DNA of 64,000 bases from Petrosia ficiformis (lineage: Eukaryota > Porifera > Demospongiae > Haplosclerida > Petrosiidae), in the NCBI GenBank assembly GCA_947044365.1, contig OX345644.1, positions 3,908,077-3,972,076 of the forward strand, written 5' to 3'. Positions 23,142-36,600 of this stretch are shown in pieces. Under the pieces are notes generated by a model that was given only the letters and a program-made list of their open reading frames with translations, was not told the DNA's origin and did no database searches. How positions within the stretch are numbered: the first letter of the stretch is position 1; each line of letters starts with the position of its first letter. The translations under genes and the position numbers were made by a program.

Positions 23142-23560
23142 GTTCAATACAAGATGGAGTTGGATTAGTTTCCTCTAGAAATCTCACTACAGGTATTGAT
23201 ATTTACTGTAATTATTAGTTATTAACTCCATTTTTTTTATGTCTATAGATTTAAAATCTCCGTTGAATATATTCGTGAGACACATGTGTGAAATGTTAGA
23301 TGTGATATCAGATCCAGACACAGAGAGACTATCTAATGATCTGTCATCAGCCAATCTTATACCATATTCTATGAAAAATGATCATATTTCTACTAAAGGT
23401 CTCTCTCGATATCAAAAAGCCAGTATTCTACTGAATTAGATACACATATCACTGAGACGCACTAATAAACCAGAGATATTAGAAAACTTCAGTGAAGGTT
23501 TAATGAAACAAGACAATCCAGCACTGACAAGAATTGCTGAGCACATGTTAAAAGAACTAG
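23142..23560 (+). pseudogene. Receptor copy A, duplicated linker and death-fold domain 2 (stop codon)
   Basis: A linker exon (23142-23192, SSRNLTT again) and a death-fold exon (23249-23560) repeat the preceding pair. The second domain shares SDPDTERL, NDLSSANLIPYS and KGLSRYQKAS. A TAG at 23437-23439 stands where domain 1 has Glu (GAG), then the frame continues to AEHMLKELG at a GTATGT donor. A two-exon module was duplicated in tandem; this second copy is inactivated by one base change. Confidence 0.72.
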
Positions 23561-24189
23561 GTATGTGGTTTAAAATGATTTTACCACATTTTAATTATTA
23601 CTAGTAATTTGTGATCAGGATGAGCTATTAAAAGCTCATCTTAGAACATTGGCAGATCTACAGCAGAGCCTAGCAGAGCGCAGGCCTTGCCAATGACACC
23701 ATGGCATATGCCTGCCTAAATCTCACAGAAGCTAAATACATAATTATAATTACATTAATATTAGAGACAGTTACTTATACTGCCATACTACTAGACAACA
23801 GCTTTAAAGTGAACTGAGTCTTGGTAAACGTTGTACTCGTTATTGAGAAAATTGAGAGGAAAAGGTGTTAAAATATAATTATTGCACACGTGGTATACTG
23901 GTATGCCTTTTAAACAGCTATATTTTTTTCCAGTGTCCCAGAGTGCCCTCTCACTTTCAAAAGTCTACATCATGTAGATCTGCCACTGTCTTTGAAAGTA
24001 ATTATTTATTTTGCTACATACGTTTTCCTCATTGTCTACACTTTTTACATATCACATACAGTTGTATACATACACACACATCTCTCTCTCTGTAGTCAGA
24101 ACTGTCACTTAGCTTCTTCATGTATGTTGTCAATTCTCATTGCCTAATGCACACATACATGATGATTTTATTTCTTTTGCCAACCAAAG
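23561..24189. other. Stretch between copy A and dynein remnant
   Basis: No conserved exon seen. Contains 'catcatgtagatctgccactg'-type unique sequence and a short CA/CT tract near 24072-24092. Whether A has a further 3' exon here cannot be told. Confidence 0.4.
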
Positions 24190-24734
24190 CATTTCCAGTA
24201 TCAGTATTACAAAATGCAGTCAAATTTACAAATGAACCTCCTAAAGGTACTGTAGTATAATAATTATAGTGAGTAGTATATAGTGGTTGTGGAGTGTAAA
24301 ACTGTAGTATTTAGTATTGTATCACCTGTGTAGTATATAAAAAGGCTTGTGGTTGCTTGTATAATTGTCATAGCTCAGTGGTCTGAATACAGGTGGCTAA
24401 AACCAGTAGCACTGGATTAGATTCCTGGCTTTTTACTTTTCCTATTTAGCCTCAATGCATGAGATGTTTAATAATTAATTAATTATAATGTCAATTGTAG
24501 GACTAAGAGCCAGTATAAAAGTAGCTTTCTCTGAAATACCCACTTCTTTCTTTGAAGAGCATACATAGTCAATTATCACACTCAACACAAACGTAACACA
24601 CACACACTCAAGTGAGTGTTGAGTGTGTGTAGTGTAGAGAAAAATTGATAAAAACTCGTGCAAACCTTTAAATATTTTTTCTCTTTACTGACGAAGCTTT
24701 GGATGTTGTTTTGCAACCTTCGTCTCAGCCCTAC

Positions 24735-24960
24735 ACTGTAAAGATTGATGGGTTATTTCAACCCTCGTTTGGTTACCTGAGTTTCAAACTTTCAATACAA
24801 TATTAATAATAAGCTCCTGAGACTACATGTTTATCTATATATTGACTAGTATATAAAGTACATACATAATAAAGAATCCCACAGTAATTTAAATACAACA
24901 GATATTATTTGTTATTGTAAGTGCAAATATGTGTACATAGTAGTTATTTTGAAAGTAAGC
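24735..24960. mobile_element. MITE-II partial copy
   Basis: Starts CACTGTAAAGATTGATGGG and continues TTTCAACCCTCGTTTGGTTAC, matching the left inverted repeat of 41525-41777; the right end is not clear. It lies in a dynein intron. Confidence 0.55.
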
Positions 24961-25083
24961 AACATCTGTTGTTTCTGTTGTTTCACAGGTGTTAGAATGG
25001 GTATGATTATAGTACACCACAGGTTATACCTATAATACTATGCTATATAGATTGTTCATGGGCTTTATTATGACATGTACTTT

Positions 25084-25132
25084 ATATACACACACATACA
25101 TATGTATATACATATACACACGCATACATACA

Positions 25133-25163
<31 letters not shown>

Positions 25164-25200
25164 GTGATATATACATGTACATACATATATACATACATAT
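25084..25200. repeat. (CATA)n microsatellite
   Basis: CATACA-type run with interruptions, in the intron before the dynein exon ending at 25333. The equivalent place after copy B holds a much larger tract. Confidence 0.9.
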
Positions 25201-27383
25201 AACACATTGTTTTCTCACTGGTATATAATATGAGTTGACTGATAGTGATAAAGAATGTGCTCTAGACAATCTTAGAATGTTTTTAGAGGATGGAGAGATA
25301 CCATGGGATGCTCTCAGCTTCATCATTGGAGAGGTCAGTTTGATTTATTTTGCATAACATATTAATAATTATTGAGTGGACACAAAAAAGAAGATACTAA
25401 TAATTTTTCTAATTACATTAATCTCATTATTTGATTATGTTGCATAGGAAAGACATCTAAATTTAGTTTCCAGTATACAAAATACCACTTTAAAGACATT
25501 GAAACTAATTTTTATTATACAAAGGTCCTCTATTTGTATCTACAGTCATGTATGCAAATACAGTATTATAATTATCATATTATCTTAGATTACATATGGT
25601 AGGCGTGTCACAGATGCATGGGATCAGAGATGTTTAAGAACTGTTCTGAAATGATTCTTTTCACCAATAACACTAACTCCAGGATACAAATATTCTCAAT
25701 CAGGTGAACAAATAAACTAATATTGTGTTAATCACTGTAATTTTTTCTAGTCTAGTATTTTAACCCTGTTTAATAACATATTTGTCTCTGTCTCTCTCTT
25801 TCTCAGGTATCTACTTTTCTCCAGAGGCTGATTCCATCAAAACATATTGTGACTACATTGAAAAACTACCTCACAAGATGAGCCTGAAATATTTGGTATG
25901 CACGAAAATACATTCCAGGTTAGATTATCATTCACTCTTCTGTCTATCTAATTAGGTATTTATCCATCCACATCAATCCATCTATCCATATACTGTGTTC
26001 AATGATCTATCTGACTACCCATTCTTCTAATACCCATAGTATTCATCTGTAGTTTTAGTTTAATTAAAACCCCTTTTAATAATGCCTGTTAGGCAGGCCT
26101 GCTGGAGTAACCCAAGCTACATAAGCTTTAGCCTGTACAGCATTATCCAGATTGATGATCATATTTAATCATTTGTACATGTACTTCAAGAAGTGCACAT
26201 AATTAATTATGCATCAAAATGTGCACATAATTAATTATTAGGGACCCACAAAACAATATTAAAGGAGTGCTATTAATGATTGACCATCCCTCATGAATAA
26301 TTAACGAGTGAAATTTCCCCTCCCTCCTCCCTGTACTTTGTGCACCATGTTCTTCTCACATGTCCTGTACACTTCTAACTTGCTTCCACCAGCCCTGTTG
26401 AGTTTTACTATAACTGAATTGTAATCTTCTTAATCCCTTTTTGTAAGCTTAATGATACTAACTACATGTGTAATTATATATAACTATACATATAACTGTA
26501 ACTGACAGTGGTCATTATTTCCATACTTAAACAACACAACCATTCTGACATAATATATGACATTTTCTCTTCTTCTCTATTAGGACTGGATTATAAACCA
26601 AATCATACTGGATATCTGGATTCTTCTTTCCTCAAAGTTTGGTAATAGTCACACAGTCTCCTCAATTACATTCATATTAGGTTTCTTGACTGGAACTCTT
26701 CAAAATCATGCTCGGAAGTACAACTTTCCTTTTGATGAACTGAGTTTCAAGTTTTCTGCAATACAAAAATATCATTAACAAGAGGACTTCTATAATACAT
26801 CTATGAAAGGAGAAGAGAAGCAAATAGATGAAGAAGTGAGTTTTCATAGATCAAAATATTTTTCCAGTTTTAGCTATATAACTAATGTGTGAAGTAATTA
26901 CTCTAGTTAAACTGACTTTTTAAGGATCCATGTATATCAACAACAGGTGACCTTTCATTTTGTATAACCAGTACTATAATATAAATTAGAATGTTTTACT
27001 TCATACAATTTTATTGATCCTCATCTCAAACCTAATCACTAATCTTCCTCTTACAGGTCACTCTACTAACTTTGTTGTTGCTGTTAGACTCCCATCACAC
27101 AAGTCTCAAGACTGCTAGGTTTCAATGGGTGATGCTCTACTTTATCAGTTGGGTGAATAAAAATGGCACTTACTGCTGATGAGAATACACAACTATTAAA
27201 AAGAAATAATTTAATTTAAAAAAAAACACTCATGTTATATTATACAAACAAAATAGTACTAATAACATATATTATTATAATTATAAAATAATGAATGTCA
27301 AATCAAACTGCACACAATAAAACATAAAACATGACGAGAAGAGAACTGACTGCGAGTGTTACTGTTGTGATACCCAATAGAGT

Positions 27384-27615
27384 CGAGATTGATTTCAAAT
27401 TTCCCGCTAGTTTGACATGCGTATGCGCATGGATATGAGGCCGTTGGAGCAGGCAACGGACATTGCAGTGGAACTCCCCGCATACTGCCGCAGAGAAATC
27501 CTTTTCTGTCTCTGGTGTCTAGAGAAATCCACAGTTTATAGGCGTTCTGTCTCAAGTGTCTAGAGAAATCCATAGTTCGTTCTCAAGTGAGAGTCTACCT
27601 ATACACATATAGTAG
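27384..27615 (+). promoter_or_regulatory. Presumed promoter and 5' leader exon of receptor copy B
   Basis: TTTCAAATTTCCCGCTA starts at 27393. It is followed by at least two clear copies of GTGTCTAGAGAAATCCA (near 27517 and 27558) and a degenerate third (CAGAGAAATCC, 27490), each linked to a TTCTGTCTC word. A GTGAGT donor at 27616 would splice to an acceptor at 33537, 97 bases before the ATG of copy B. This gives a first intron of about 5.9 kb filled with elements. Confidence 0.6.
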
Positions 27616-29392
27616 GTGAGTATTGCTATTATTAGTTATGTCATGACCACTTGTGCAATATCAGCTTGGTGATTATAAACCTGATATGTCTCATACATAA
27701 TTATAAAGTTATTATAATTATTATAATTATTACAGTTAACTGAAGTTACAAAGTTTCATAATTATATATGTTGTGTGTATTTTCCATACATATTTTTATT
27801 GTGTTTGGGGTTGCATCTGTAAAGTAATTTTCCTATACAACCTATATTTATTTCACAATTGACATTTCCTATATTCTGATCTGATATTATCATCTTTGGC
27901 TGTGCAAGCGAAAATAATGGTTATTTTAATTTCAAGTTTTACCACATGTTTATGTACATGTTCAACCGGTCATTTGTCAGCCGCCTAGTGCCAACATCTA
28001 ACACAATTTGTTATCTAGCTAGGTAGGACAAGAACCCGTCTTAAAAAGTTGAAAGTTTTATTAGTTTTGCTAAAAGATGACTGAAAAATTATAAATTGAT
28101 GGCTTTAAGTTTTTAAAAAATTTAAAATGAAAGAAGACTGATTTTCACATACACAGTCACATCCTGATCTGTGTAAAATATTTATTTACTTTACACACAT
28201 AAATATTTTTTAGGTGCCATTTCTTTTTTCCTACACATGCAACCCAAAATTATTATGCATTACCACCATCAATTACACATATCTTAAAGTATAGTGAAAT
28301 CTGTAAAGCCTAATAAATATTGTGTATACTGTATAGGTAATTTATAGGCAATGCTCTTGCTAATACTCAACACTTATTCAGATACTTATACTAGTATAGG
28401 TACAATCCTAGTTCATAGTACATTCTTGTTTCTTGCATAATTATACTTAAAAATGCCATTTTGGCCGAAATGAGAAATTGTCTGGCAGCCAGTCTGAGTT
28501 AGACCTAGACTATTCATCCAGCTGGCAGTATTGATAAAATACTGCTGATGTGAAGTGCTATATAGACTGCTTTGTGCGTGCTCTATAGATAGTTCTTAGT
28601 TTTTGTGATTACTCTGAAATCTTATTTTCAAAGCTATCGATCTATTAATTTACTGTGTTGAATCTACAGGATGTACAAAAGGACCATTAAACAACAACAA
28701 AAGCGATATCTGTAATGAAATAAGCACATGATGATTAGTTTGTTACCCGGAACAGGATTGGAAACTGCCTCATATTCGAGCTATGTTTTCGCTTGGCTTG
28801 TAGAACTTGTGTTTCAGGCTTTCATTTAGTTTGAAGGTCCCATTTGAAGTATTCCATCCCAGAAATCTGTGTATTAGTTCTTTTCATCTCTACTAAATGA
28901 CAAATCTGCATCGGACTGTGTCTTGCCACCAGGCCGTATTCTTCTGCATGACATTGTTTTCTTGACTGTGATTCTAATAATTGCCCACCCACTTCGGAAC
29001 ACTTATATTAAACCCGGCCTTTTGACTATATTTTGTTCCTTCGCGGTGCTCATAAGCTCCTGGTTTATGTCACTTGTGTGACTACGTAGTTAAGGAAGTT
29101 GCGTCACTCCAGGGGGGGCTCAGTCAATTAATGGGCGTGGCACGTAAAAGAATGAGCACTCGAGCTACAGACAAGCTTGAAGATTCAGAAAGGATGTAAA
29201 ACTGGTAGTGTATACTAAATGATGCTAATTTTTAAACATAATAACGTATGAACTACGCCATATGTTCATTTTGTATAATAATTAATAAAATTTAAAACTT
29301 CTACTATAGTAAACTGTGAGGTTCAAGTCTGTATCATTATCCATTTTAGAGATACAACTAGAAGAATTCAACTTTTGAATCACAGGTAAAAT
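27616..29392. other. First intron of copy B, 5' part
   Basis: No coding region. A short piece of MITE-I (ACTACGTAGTTAAGGAAG to TAATGGGCGTGGC) lies at about 29078-29165. The rest is unassigned. Confidence 0.45.
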
Positions 29393-29592
29393 ACATGTTG
29401 TTTTAACTTTCACTGCTGTGTGAAGTGTTCATACTGTCCTACACATGTTGATAATGTAACTTTACTTGAAGTAAAGACAGATACATAATTATATATATTA
29501 TAATTATACAAAATATATAATTATAGGTAAAGTTACATTATCAACATTTGTAGGACAGTATGCACAATATAGTGAAAGTTAAAACAACATGT
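29393..29592. repeat. Foldback element, ~70-base arms
   Basis: The arm 29393-29465 (ACATGTTGTTTTAACTTTCA...) is inverted at 29527-29592 with few mismatches. The AT-rich spacer is about 60 bases. Probably a small palindromic MITE in the first intron of copy B. Confidence 0.85.
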
Positions 29593-30079
29593 GATTTAAT
29601 GATTCAATTGTCGTTGGAATGTTTCTGGATGTTTCTCTAAAACAGAAAATCATATAATTTATACAGACATGATATTTTCATAGTCTACTATCAGGAGGTT
29701 TAAATGTTTATTGATTATGTTTTAAAAGTTAGCATTATTTCCATAGATTTCAATAGAACACTAACCAAGATGGTGCAGGAATGTACCCCAGATGTTATGT
29801 CATGTCTGAAGTGTATTAAATATGCATTTTGTTAATGCTCTTTTAAGATTTCAACTTTAGACAATTTGTTAAAGTTTAAAAGATGTAAAGTTTAAATCTA
29901 AAGGAAGTAACATTTTGTAACAAGAAATAAAATGATCCAATAGTTAACAAAAATATAAGCATACACGACTATCACTTTTTAAAAAATATAGTAGGCATAA
30001 TTAATTAAACCAATTATCAAGTCCTGAAATAATAATTGTGTGGGCATTGCACAGAGACAAAATCCAGTACAACAACTAA

Positions 30080-31300
30080 GGCCTCGTTTACACAGTTGTG
30101 TTTTTATATAAAAACGTAATGTTTTTTTAGCTGATACAGCTTCCATTTACACAGAAATGTAGGAAAATGATAACGTCCAGCTGTGAAAACGTTACTAGAT
30201 AAAAACACTGAAAAAAGTGAAGACTTTTAAAAACGTAAAGGTTTTGCTATTGTGTAAACTTGAAAACCAGAAAAAAGTGGGAGTTATCAGTAGGCGTGGG
30301 CAGAAAAAATGGATAAGGGCTTTATTTTTTTTTGTATTTACAATGGTGGTAGTTCAGAAGATGAATTCAGTACCGATCATTGAATATAGCACCATATATC
30401 ACCAGAAAAGGCAACAATTGGCTCAATGTGTTTCTCTTATTGGACCTATTCATGGAAAACCCAGAAGACCAAGAAGATTTTGGGTGAGACCTGGTAGAAC
30501 TACAGCGCGGTAGGACAATTTTGTAGATGGTGTTGTAGTTGAAAAGGAATGGAAAGAAATTTTTAGGATGTGTAAAGCTAGTTTTTACAAATTGTGTGAT
30601 GAGCTTCGTTTGTACATAGAAAGACAAGAAACTGTAATGCGTTCACCAGTGGATATTGAAAGACAAGTAGTGATGACCTTATACTATATATCTGATGAAG
30701 GTAGACTTTGAAAAACTGTCAATGCTTTTGGAGTTTCAAGGCCTTGTGTTTCTGTAGTAATAAGGAGAGTAGCTCATGCTATAACTATACACTTGGGACC
30801 TAATTACATTACTCTACCTCTCACAGAGGATCCTGTCAAAGAGAAAGTAACAACATTTTTCAATGCCTATTCAGCTCCGCAATGTCTGGGTGCTGTAGAG
30901 GGAACTCATATAGAGATTAAACAACCTCTGTGTAATTCAACTGATTACATAAATAGGAAGTCTCGGTTTTCGTTAAATGTACAAGCTCTCAGTGATTACA
31001 AGTACTGCTTCATGGATGTGGTTGTCAAGTGAAAGACAGTTGCAGTCTGTCATAGAATTGTATGTCATTTCAAGCACTCACCACTTGTGCGGTCCACATG
31101 TTTAAAGGAGATTCAGGAAAATTTAAGGCTGCTAACTATTTGTTTGAAACAGGATGAACCCACAAGATGGAATTTACATTCTACATGCTGCAGACCATAT
31201 CAGAGCAACAAATGATACTTGCTACCTATTCTACCAAAACCACCATTGTTCATTTCACATCTAACCAGTTGGATAATGAAAAAATGGTATAATATAATTA
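30080..31300 (+). pseudogene. PIF/Harbinger-type element with degenerate transposase
   Basis: The left end AAGGCCTCGTTTACACAG resembles the ends of Harbinger elements. The coding part reads [55 protein letters not shown] and, after 30793, [17 protein letters not shown], then [13 protein letters not shown] and [12 protein letters not shown]. This is the order of HARBI1-like DDE transposases. In-frame stops at about 30511 and 30709 and Glu in place of the usual Asp in G-A-V-E-G-T-H-I inactivate it. The last catalytic region and the right end are missing. Lies in the first intron of copy B. Confidence 0.82.
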
Positions 31301-31380
31301 TTATTTCATAAATGTAAATACAAGCTCAAAACAGATGAAGTGTGGGAACATTGGCTTGGCTATCGACAGTGTTTTTTTGG

Positions 31381-31495
31381 CACATAGGGCCATCCCTATG
31401 ATTGCTTTCCAATGGGTTCGAACTATAATTTTTATATGAATATAAATATATATTCTTGTGTCCACTTGCGTTAGTATGCGTTGTATACATAGCCC
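31381..31495 (+). mobile_element. MITE-I fragment, left end
   Basis: GGGCCATCCCTATGATTGCTT followed by the AT tract and GTATGCGTTGTATACATAG. The right three quarters are missing. Confidence 0.7.
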
Positions 31496-31853
31496 TTTCA
31501 GTTTTTTAATGTTGTAATTTTACAACATCCTGTCAGAGAGGAAGTGTATCCAACTTAATAGAATACTGAATTCAAACTGCAATTCACGGGATCTTGGATG
31601 TGCCACGCCCCAAATTACTGTAGATTACGAGAGTATGCCAATGTGGTGGCAGCATGTCAGCATTCTATTGTCAAAAACGCCCACGCTTTGTTGGATGTGG
31701 TCGGGACGTGCTTTGATTCAAGTGTCCGCCCTTTGATGTTACTTTGAAGTTAGCTTAGGGTACTTAAAAAAAAAAAAAAAGTAAAAGGAGATTAGAATGG
31801 GATGTTGATGTATGTGTGATGTATAGACTTGCTTTCTAGCTGGTTCTAGTGAG

Positions 31854-32289
31854 AGACAAGGTATATAGAGAAAAAAGTATTCCTATGACTGCTTTGTGGT
31901 GTCCATCATTCAGTAATCATGGCTAACTTTATGATGCCTGAAACACATCAGCCTATTATAGTTATTATTTTGATTATCTACTCTGTTTACCTTTTAAAGA
32001 ACCTTGTAGAACTTGTAGAATATATTTCAGGTAGAATAGCTAGCTATTAGTTCCAGTTTCTACGTAAACTACACAGCTTTCTTTCTGCTGGTCTGTAGAG
32101 CTTGATCGCGCGTTCTTTTACGCGCCACGCCCATTAATTGACCGAGCCCCCGGGAATGATGTAACTTCCTTAACTAACGTATACAACGCATACTCGCGTA
32201 AGTGGACACAAGAAAATATATATAATATATAAACATACATCGAACCCGTGGGAAAGCAATCATAGGGATGGCCCTGCGGGCCATAAAAA
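31854..32289 (-). mobile_element. MITE-I copy, first of a tandem pair
   Basis: A full reverse-strand copy from AAGTATTCCTATGACTGC to GGGATGGCCCTGCGGGCC. It is followed without spacer by a second copy in the same orientation (32290-32695), almost identical to it. Confidence 0.88.
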
Positions 32290-32695
32290 GTATCCCTATG
32301 ACTGCTTTGTGGTGTCCATCATTCAGTTATCATGGCTAACTTTATGATGCCTGAAACACATCAGCCTATTATAGTTATTATTTTGATTATCTACTCTGTT
32401 TACCTTTTAAAGAACCTTGTAGAACTTGTAGAATATATTTCAGGTAGAATAGCTAGCTATTAGTTCCAGTTTCTACGTAAACTACACAGCTTTCTTTCTG
32501 CTGGTCTGTAGAGCTTGATCGCGCGTTCTTTTACGCGCCACGCCCATTAATTGACCGAGCCCCCGGGAATGATGTAACTTCCTTAACTACGTATACAACG
32601 CATACTCGCGTAGTGGACACAAGAAAATATATATAAACATACATCGAACCCGTGGGAAAGCAATCATAGGGATGGCCCTGCGGGCCATAAAAAAG
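32290..32695 (-). mobile_element. MITE-I copy, second of a tandem pair
   Basis: Direct repeat of the preceding copy. The two share the junction word CCATAAAAAGTATCCCTATG, which holds the right end of one and the left end of the next. It arose by tandem duplication or by insertion into the end of an older copy. Confidence 0.88.
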
Positions 32696-32864
32696 GGATG
32701 TTGGGAGAATAAGTGAAAAATACCGTTCGCTTGCAGACTTGAGTGGATGCTGTGCTTGCAGTAATTGGTAAGCAAGGTTGAGTGAGTGTTAGATTGCTCC
32801 AGGAGGTCCAGAAAGTTGCAAAGAAGCTGCATTTGTGATGCTGAGCCACACCTCACACATTATG

Positions 32865-33135
32865 GGCGTGGTGCGTAATAGAACGCGCGCTCGAGCTCTG
32901 CTGCACCAGCAGGAAGAAAGAAAGAAAACTGCTATGCAGAAACTGGCAATCTATTCTACCTGAAATATATTCCTAAGGTTCTACAAGATCCTTTAAAGGT
33001 AAGAAGAGTAGTAATCAAAATAATAACTATAATAGGCTGTTGTGTTTCAGGCTTTATGAAGTCAGCCGAGATTACTTAATGCTGGACACCACAAAGCAGT
33101 CATAGGGATACTTTTTTCTCTATATATCTTGTTCT
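32865..33135 (+). mobile_element. MITE-I copy, 3' part
   Basis: Plus-strand copy starting inside the family at TATGGGCGTGGTGCG and ending at AGCAGTCATAGGGATACTTT. With 31854-32695 this puts inverted and direct copies within 1.3 kb upstream of copy B. Confidence 0.75.
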
Positions 33136-33634
33136 TTTGTATGGTGGGGGGAGGGGCATTCCTCCTCTCCCTCACAAGGTATACTTGTGTAGATCTACCT
33201 GCCACATGTTTAGTTGTTGGAAAGTTGCTATGACTCTATCATTCCTGACTGAATTAAAGGTCTCTTTGTTCTAAGTGCCTCTTTTCTTAGAATTAGTTTT
33301 TATGTCTGGAAATTTCATGATTCATCAATCACTTGAGAAACATGTGAAGTATAATTTTTCTTCCAAATACCACATGTTTACTAGAGAGTGTGAGAAATAT
33401 CTATTTTATTCTACTCAACAGAACAAAAGAACAATGGTAGACTCAAAAGGACCTCTTGCACCTCTTACTGCCTCACAAAAATTACTTGCTATACAGTTTT
33501 CATCATTTATAATAACACTATCATTTCCATTAATTTAGATTACCATTACTACTATCAGTAAATAGGAGCTTGATAAACTTTAAAACTATTACATCTCATC
33601 CATCGCATTAAACAAAATTACAATATAGTAATCA

Positions 33635-36600
33635 ATGGATTATGGAATCGCTGCTGCCTTTAAGAGTGGAGATTATAAGAGAGCATCAGAGTTGTTACAG
33701 AATGTGAGAGATTTTAACAATCAGGAGTTGTTGAGGTTCTATCCACAGAAGTACAAGCATTTTTATTGTAACACATATATTGTTACACTTCTTCATCTTG
33801 CTGCTTATCATGGCTGGTTAGATATTTGTAAGCAACTAATAACAGAATATGAATACAATCCTCATGTACAAAACGGCTTTGGATCTCTTACTAACATTTC
33901 AACACAAACTAATTTGTATAGTCGTTTGCCACCACCACCACCACCTTTATTCTATGCTACATTGAGTGGACACTATGAGGTAGTAAAATATCTAATTGAC
34001 AAACATAATTGTCATCCCCATGAACAAAGTGATGAGGGAGAGACTCCATTATATCTGGCATGTTTAGCAGGACACTATAAGATAGTAACATATCTCAATA
34101 ACAAGTGTCATTGTGATCCAAACACAGGGGGTAGTTATAATCCACTTCATGGTGCCTGTAAAGGGGGTAATCTTGAGATAGTGAATCATCTCACATCTTT
34201 ATCTTCAGTAGATGTGAGCATTAAGGATAAGGATGGCAATACTCCACTACATACAGCTTGTTGTTATGGTAAATTAGACATTATAAAGTTTCTGGTATCT
34301 TTAGCTTCAGTAGATGTGAATATCCGAGATGGTAGCAGCTATACTCCACTACATACGGCTTGCCATTACGGTCATTTAGACATCATAAAGTTTCTAGTAT
34401 CTTTACCTTCAGTAGATGTGAATATCAGAATTCCTAGTTATCCTGTTCTTCTACACAAAGCTTGTCGCAATGGTACAATAAATGTTGTAAAGTTTCTCAT
34501 ATCTGCATCTTCAATAGGTGTGAATAGGAAAGATAATTATGGTTATACTCCACTACATACAACTTGTCAATATGGTCAATTAGACATTGTAAAGTTTCTG
34601 GTATCTTTACCTTCAGTAGATGTGAATATCCAAGACATTTGCAGCTATACTCCACTACATATAGCTTGTCTTTACGATCAGTTAGACATTACAAAGTTTC
34701 TAGTATCTTTACCTTCAGTAGATGTGAATATTCGTGACATCAGCAGCTATACTCCACTACATACAGGTTGTCGTTATGGTCATTTAGACATTATAAAGTT
34801 TCTAGTGTCTTTACCTTCAATAGATGTGAATATCCGAGATGATGGTGGCTATACTACATTACATACAGCTTGTCATTATGGTCATTTAGACATTATAAAG
34901 TTTCTAGTGTCTTTACCTTCAGTAGATGTGGATATCCGAGACAATAGCAGCTATACTCCACTACATATAGCTTGTCGTTACGGTCATTTAGACATTATAA
35001 AGTTTCTAGTGTCTTTACCTTCAATAGATGTGAATATCCAAGATGATAGCAGCTATACTCCACTACACACAGGTTGTCGTTATGGTCATTTAGAGATTAT
35101 AAAGTTCCTAGTGTCTTTACCTTCAGTAGATGTGGATATCCGAGACAGTAGCAGCTATACTCCATTACATACAGCTTGTCATTACAGTCATTTAGACATT
35201 ATAAAGTTTCTAGTGTCTTTACCGTCAATAGATGTGAATATCCGAGATGATGGTGGCTATACTCCACTACACACAGCTTGTCATTATGGTCATTTAGAGA
35301 TTATAAAGTTTCTAGTATTTTTACCTTCAGTAGATGTGAATATCCGAGACAATAGCAGCTATACTCCACTACATACAGCTTGTCGTCACTGTCATTTAGA
35401 CACGATACAGTTTCTAGTGTCTTTATCTTCTGTAGATGTGAATATCCAAGATGATAGTGGTTATACTCCACTATATACAGCTTATCGTTATGGTCATTTA
35501 GATATCATAAAGTTTCTAGTGTCTTCATCTACAATAGATGTGAATATTAAGAATAAGGATGGCTATATTCTGCTACATACAGCTTGTCATTATGGTCAAT
35601 TAGACATTATCAAGAGTCTTGTATCTTCATCTTCAGTAGATGTGAATATCCAAGATGGTAGCGGTTATACTCCACTAACTACAGCTTGTCGTTATGGTAA
35701 TTTAAATATTATACAGTTTCTCTTATCCTTATCTTCAGTAGATGTGAATATCCAAGATGGTAGCGGTTATACTCCACTAACTACAGCTTGTCGTTATGGT
35801 AATGTAAATATTATACAGTTTCTCTTATCCTTATCTTCAGTAGATGTGAATATCAGAATTCCTAGTTATCCTCTTCTTCTATATAGAGCTTGTCGTAATG
35901 GTACAATAAATGTTGTAAAATTTCTTCTATCTGCATCTTCAATAGATGTGAATAGCAAAGATAATGGATACATTCCATTGAATACAGCTTGTCGTTATGG
36001 TCATGTAGACATGATAAAGTTTCTAGTGTCTTTACCTTCAGTAGATGTAAATATCCAAGATGATCCCGGCTATTCTCCACTACATACAGCGTGTCATTTT
36101 GGTCAATTAGACATTATAAAGTTTCTTGTATCTGTTTCATCAGTAGATGTTAATAGCAAAACCTCTGGTGGTTATACTCCACTACATATAGCTTGTATAT
36201 ATAGTTTTTTAGACATTGTACAGCTTCTCATGTCCACAGAACAAATAAACCCAATCAGTACAGATAAAAATGGTGATACATCACTTCATGTAGCAGGCAA
36301 TGTGGATATAGTAAAGTACCTCTTGTCAACAGGTCATATAGATGTAAATATCAAAAATAATGATGGTTATACTCCACTACATACAGCCTGTCATCATGGT
36401 CAATTAGAAAGTACAAAGCTTCTGGTATCTTCATCGTTAGTAGATGTAAATATCAAAAATAATGATGGTGATACTCCCTTACATATAGCTTGTCAATATG
36501 GTGAATTACAGATTGTACAGCTACTCATGTCCACAGCACAGATAAACCCAATGTCTACTAATGCAAAGCGTGACACAGCACTTCATATAGCATGTAGTTA

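Larger units (their letters stand above)
24190..27180 (+). pseudogene. Axonemal dynein heavy chain 3' fragment (unit between A and B)
   Basis: Exons of the dynein motor C-terminal part occur in order: FPVSVLQNAVKFTNEPPK (24190-24245), GLRASIKVAFSEI (24502-24570), TDSDKECALDNLRMFLEDG and WDALSFIIGE (to 25333), ITYGRRVTDAWDQRCLRT (25589-25703), IYFSPEADS (25807-25918, then frameshift to EPEIFGMHEN), TGTLQNHARKYNFPFDELS (about 26690-26836) and GHSTNFVVAVRLPS (27057-27169). A TGA at 25652-25654 replaces Arg before FFSP and is shared with the copy at 44690. Two exons near the end are deleted relative to the unit after B. It is a duplicated, decayed piece of a ciliary dynein gene. Confidence 0.87.

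Noticed and set aside
24586..24630. Short CA-rich palindrome
   Set aside because: Simple-sequence symmetry of an (AC)n/(GT)n run; no further support.
27298..27573. Minus-strand open frame over the copy B leader
   Set aside because: It is the complement of the reiterated leader blocks (MDFSRHLRQ units) and ends in dynein sequence; no conserved protein.
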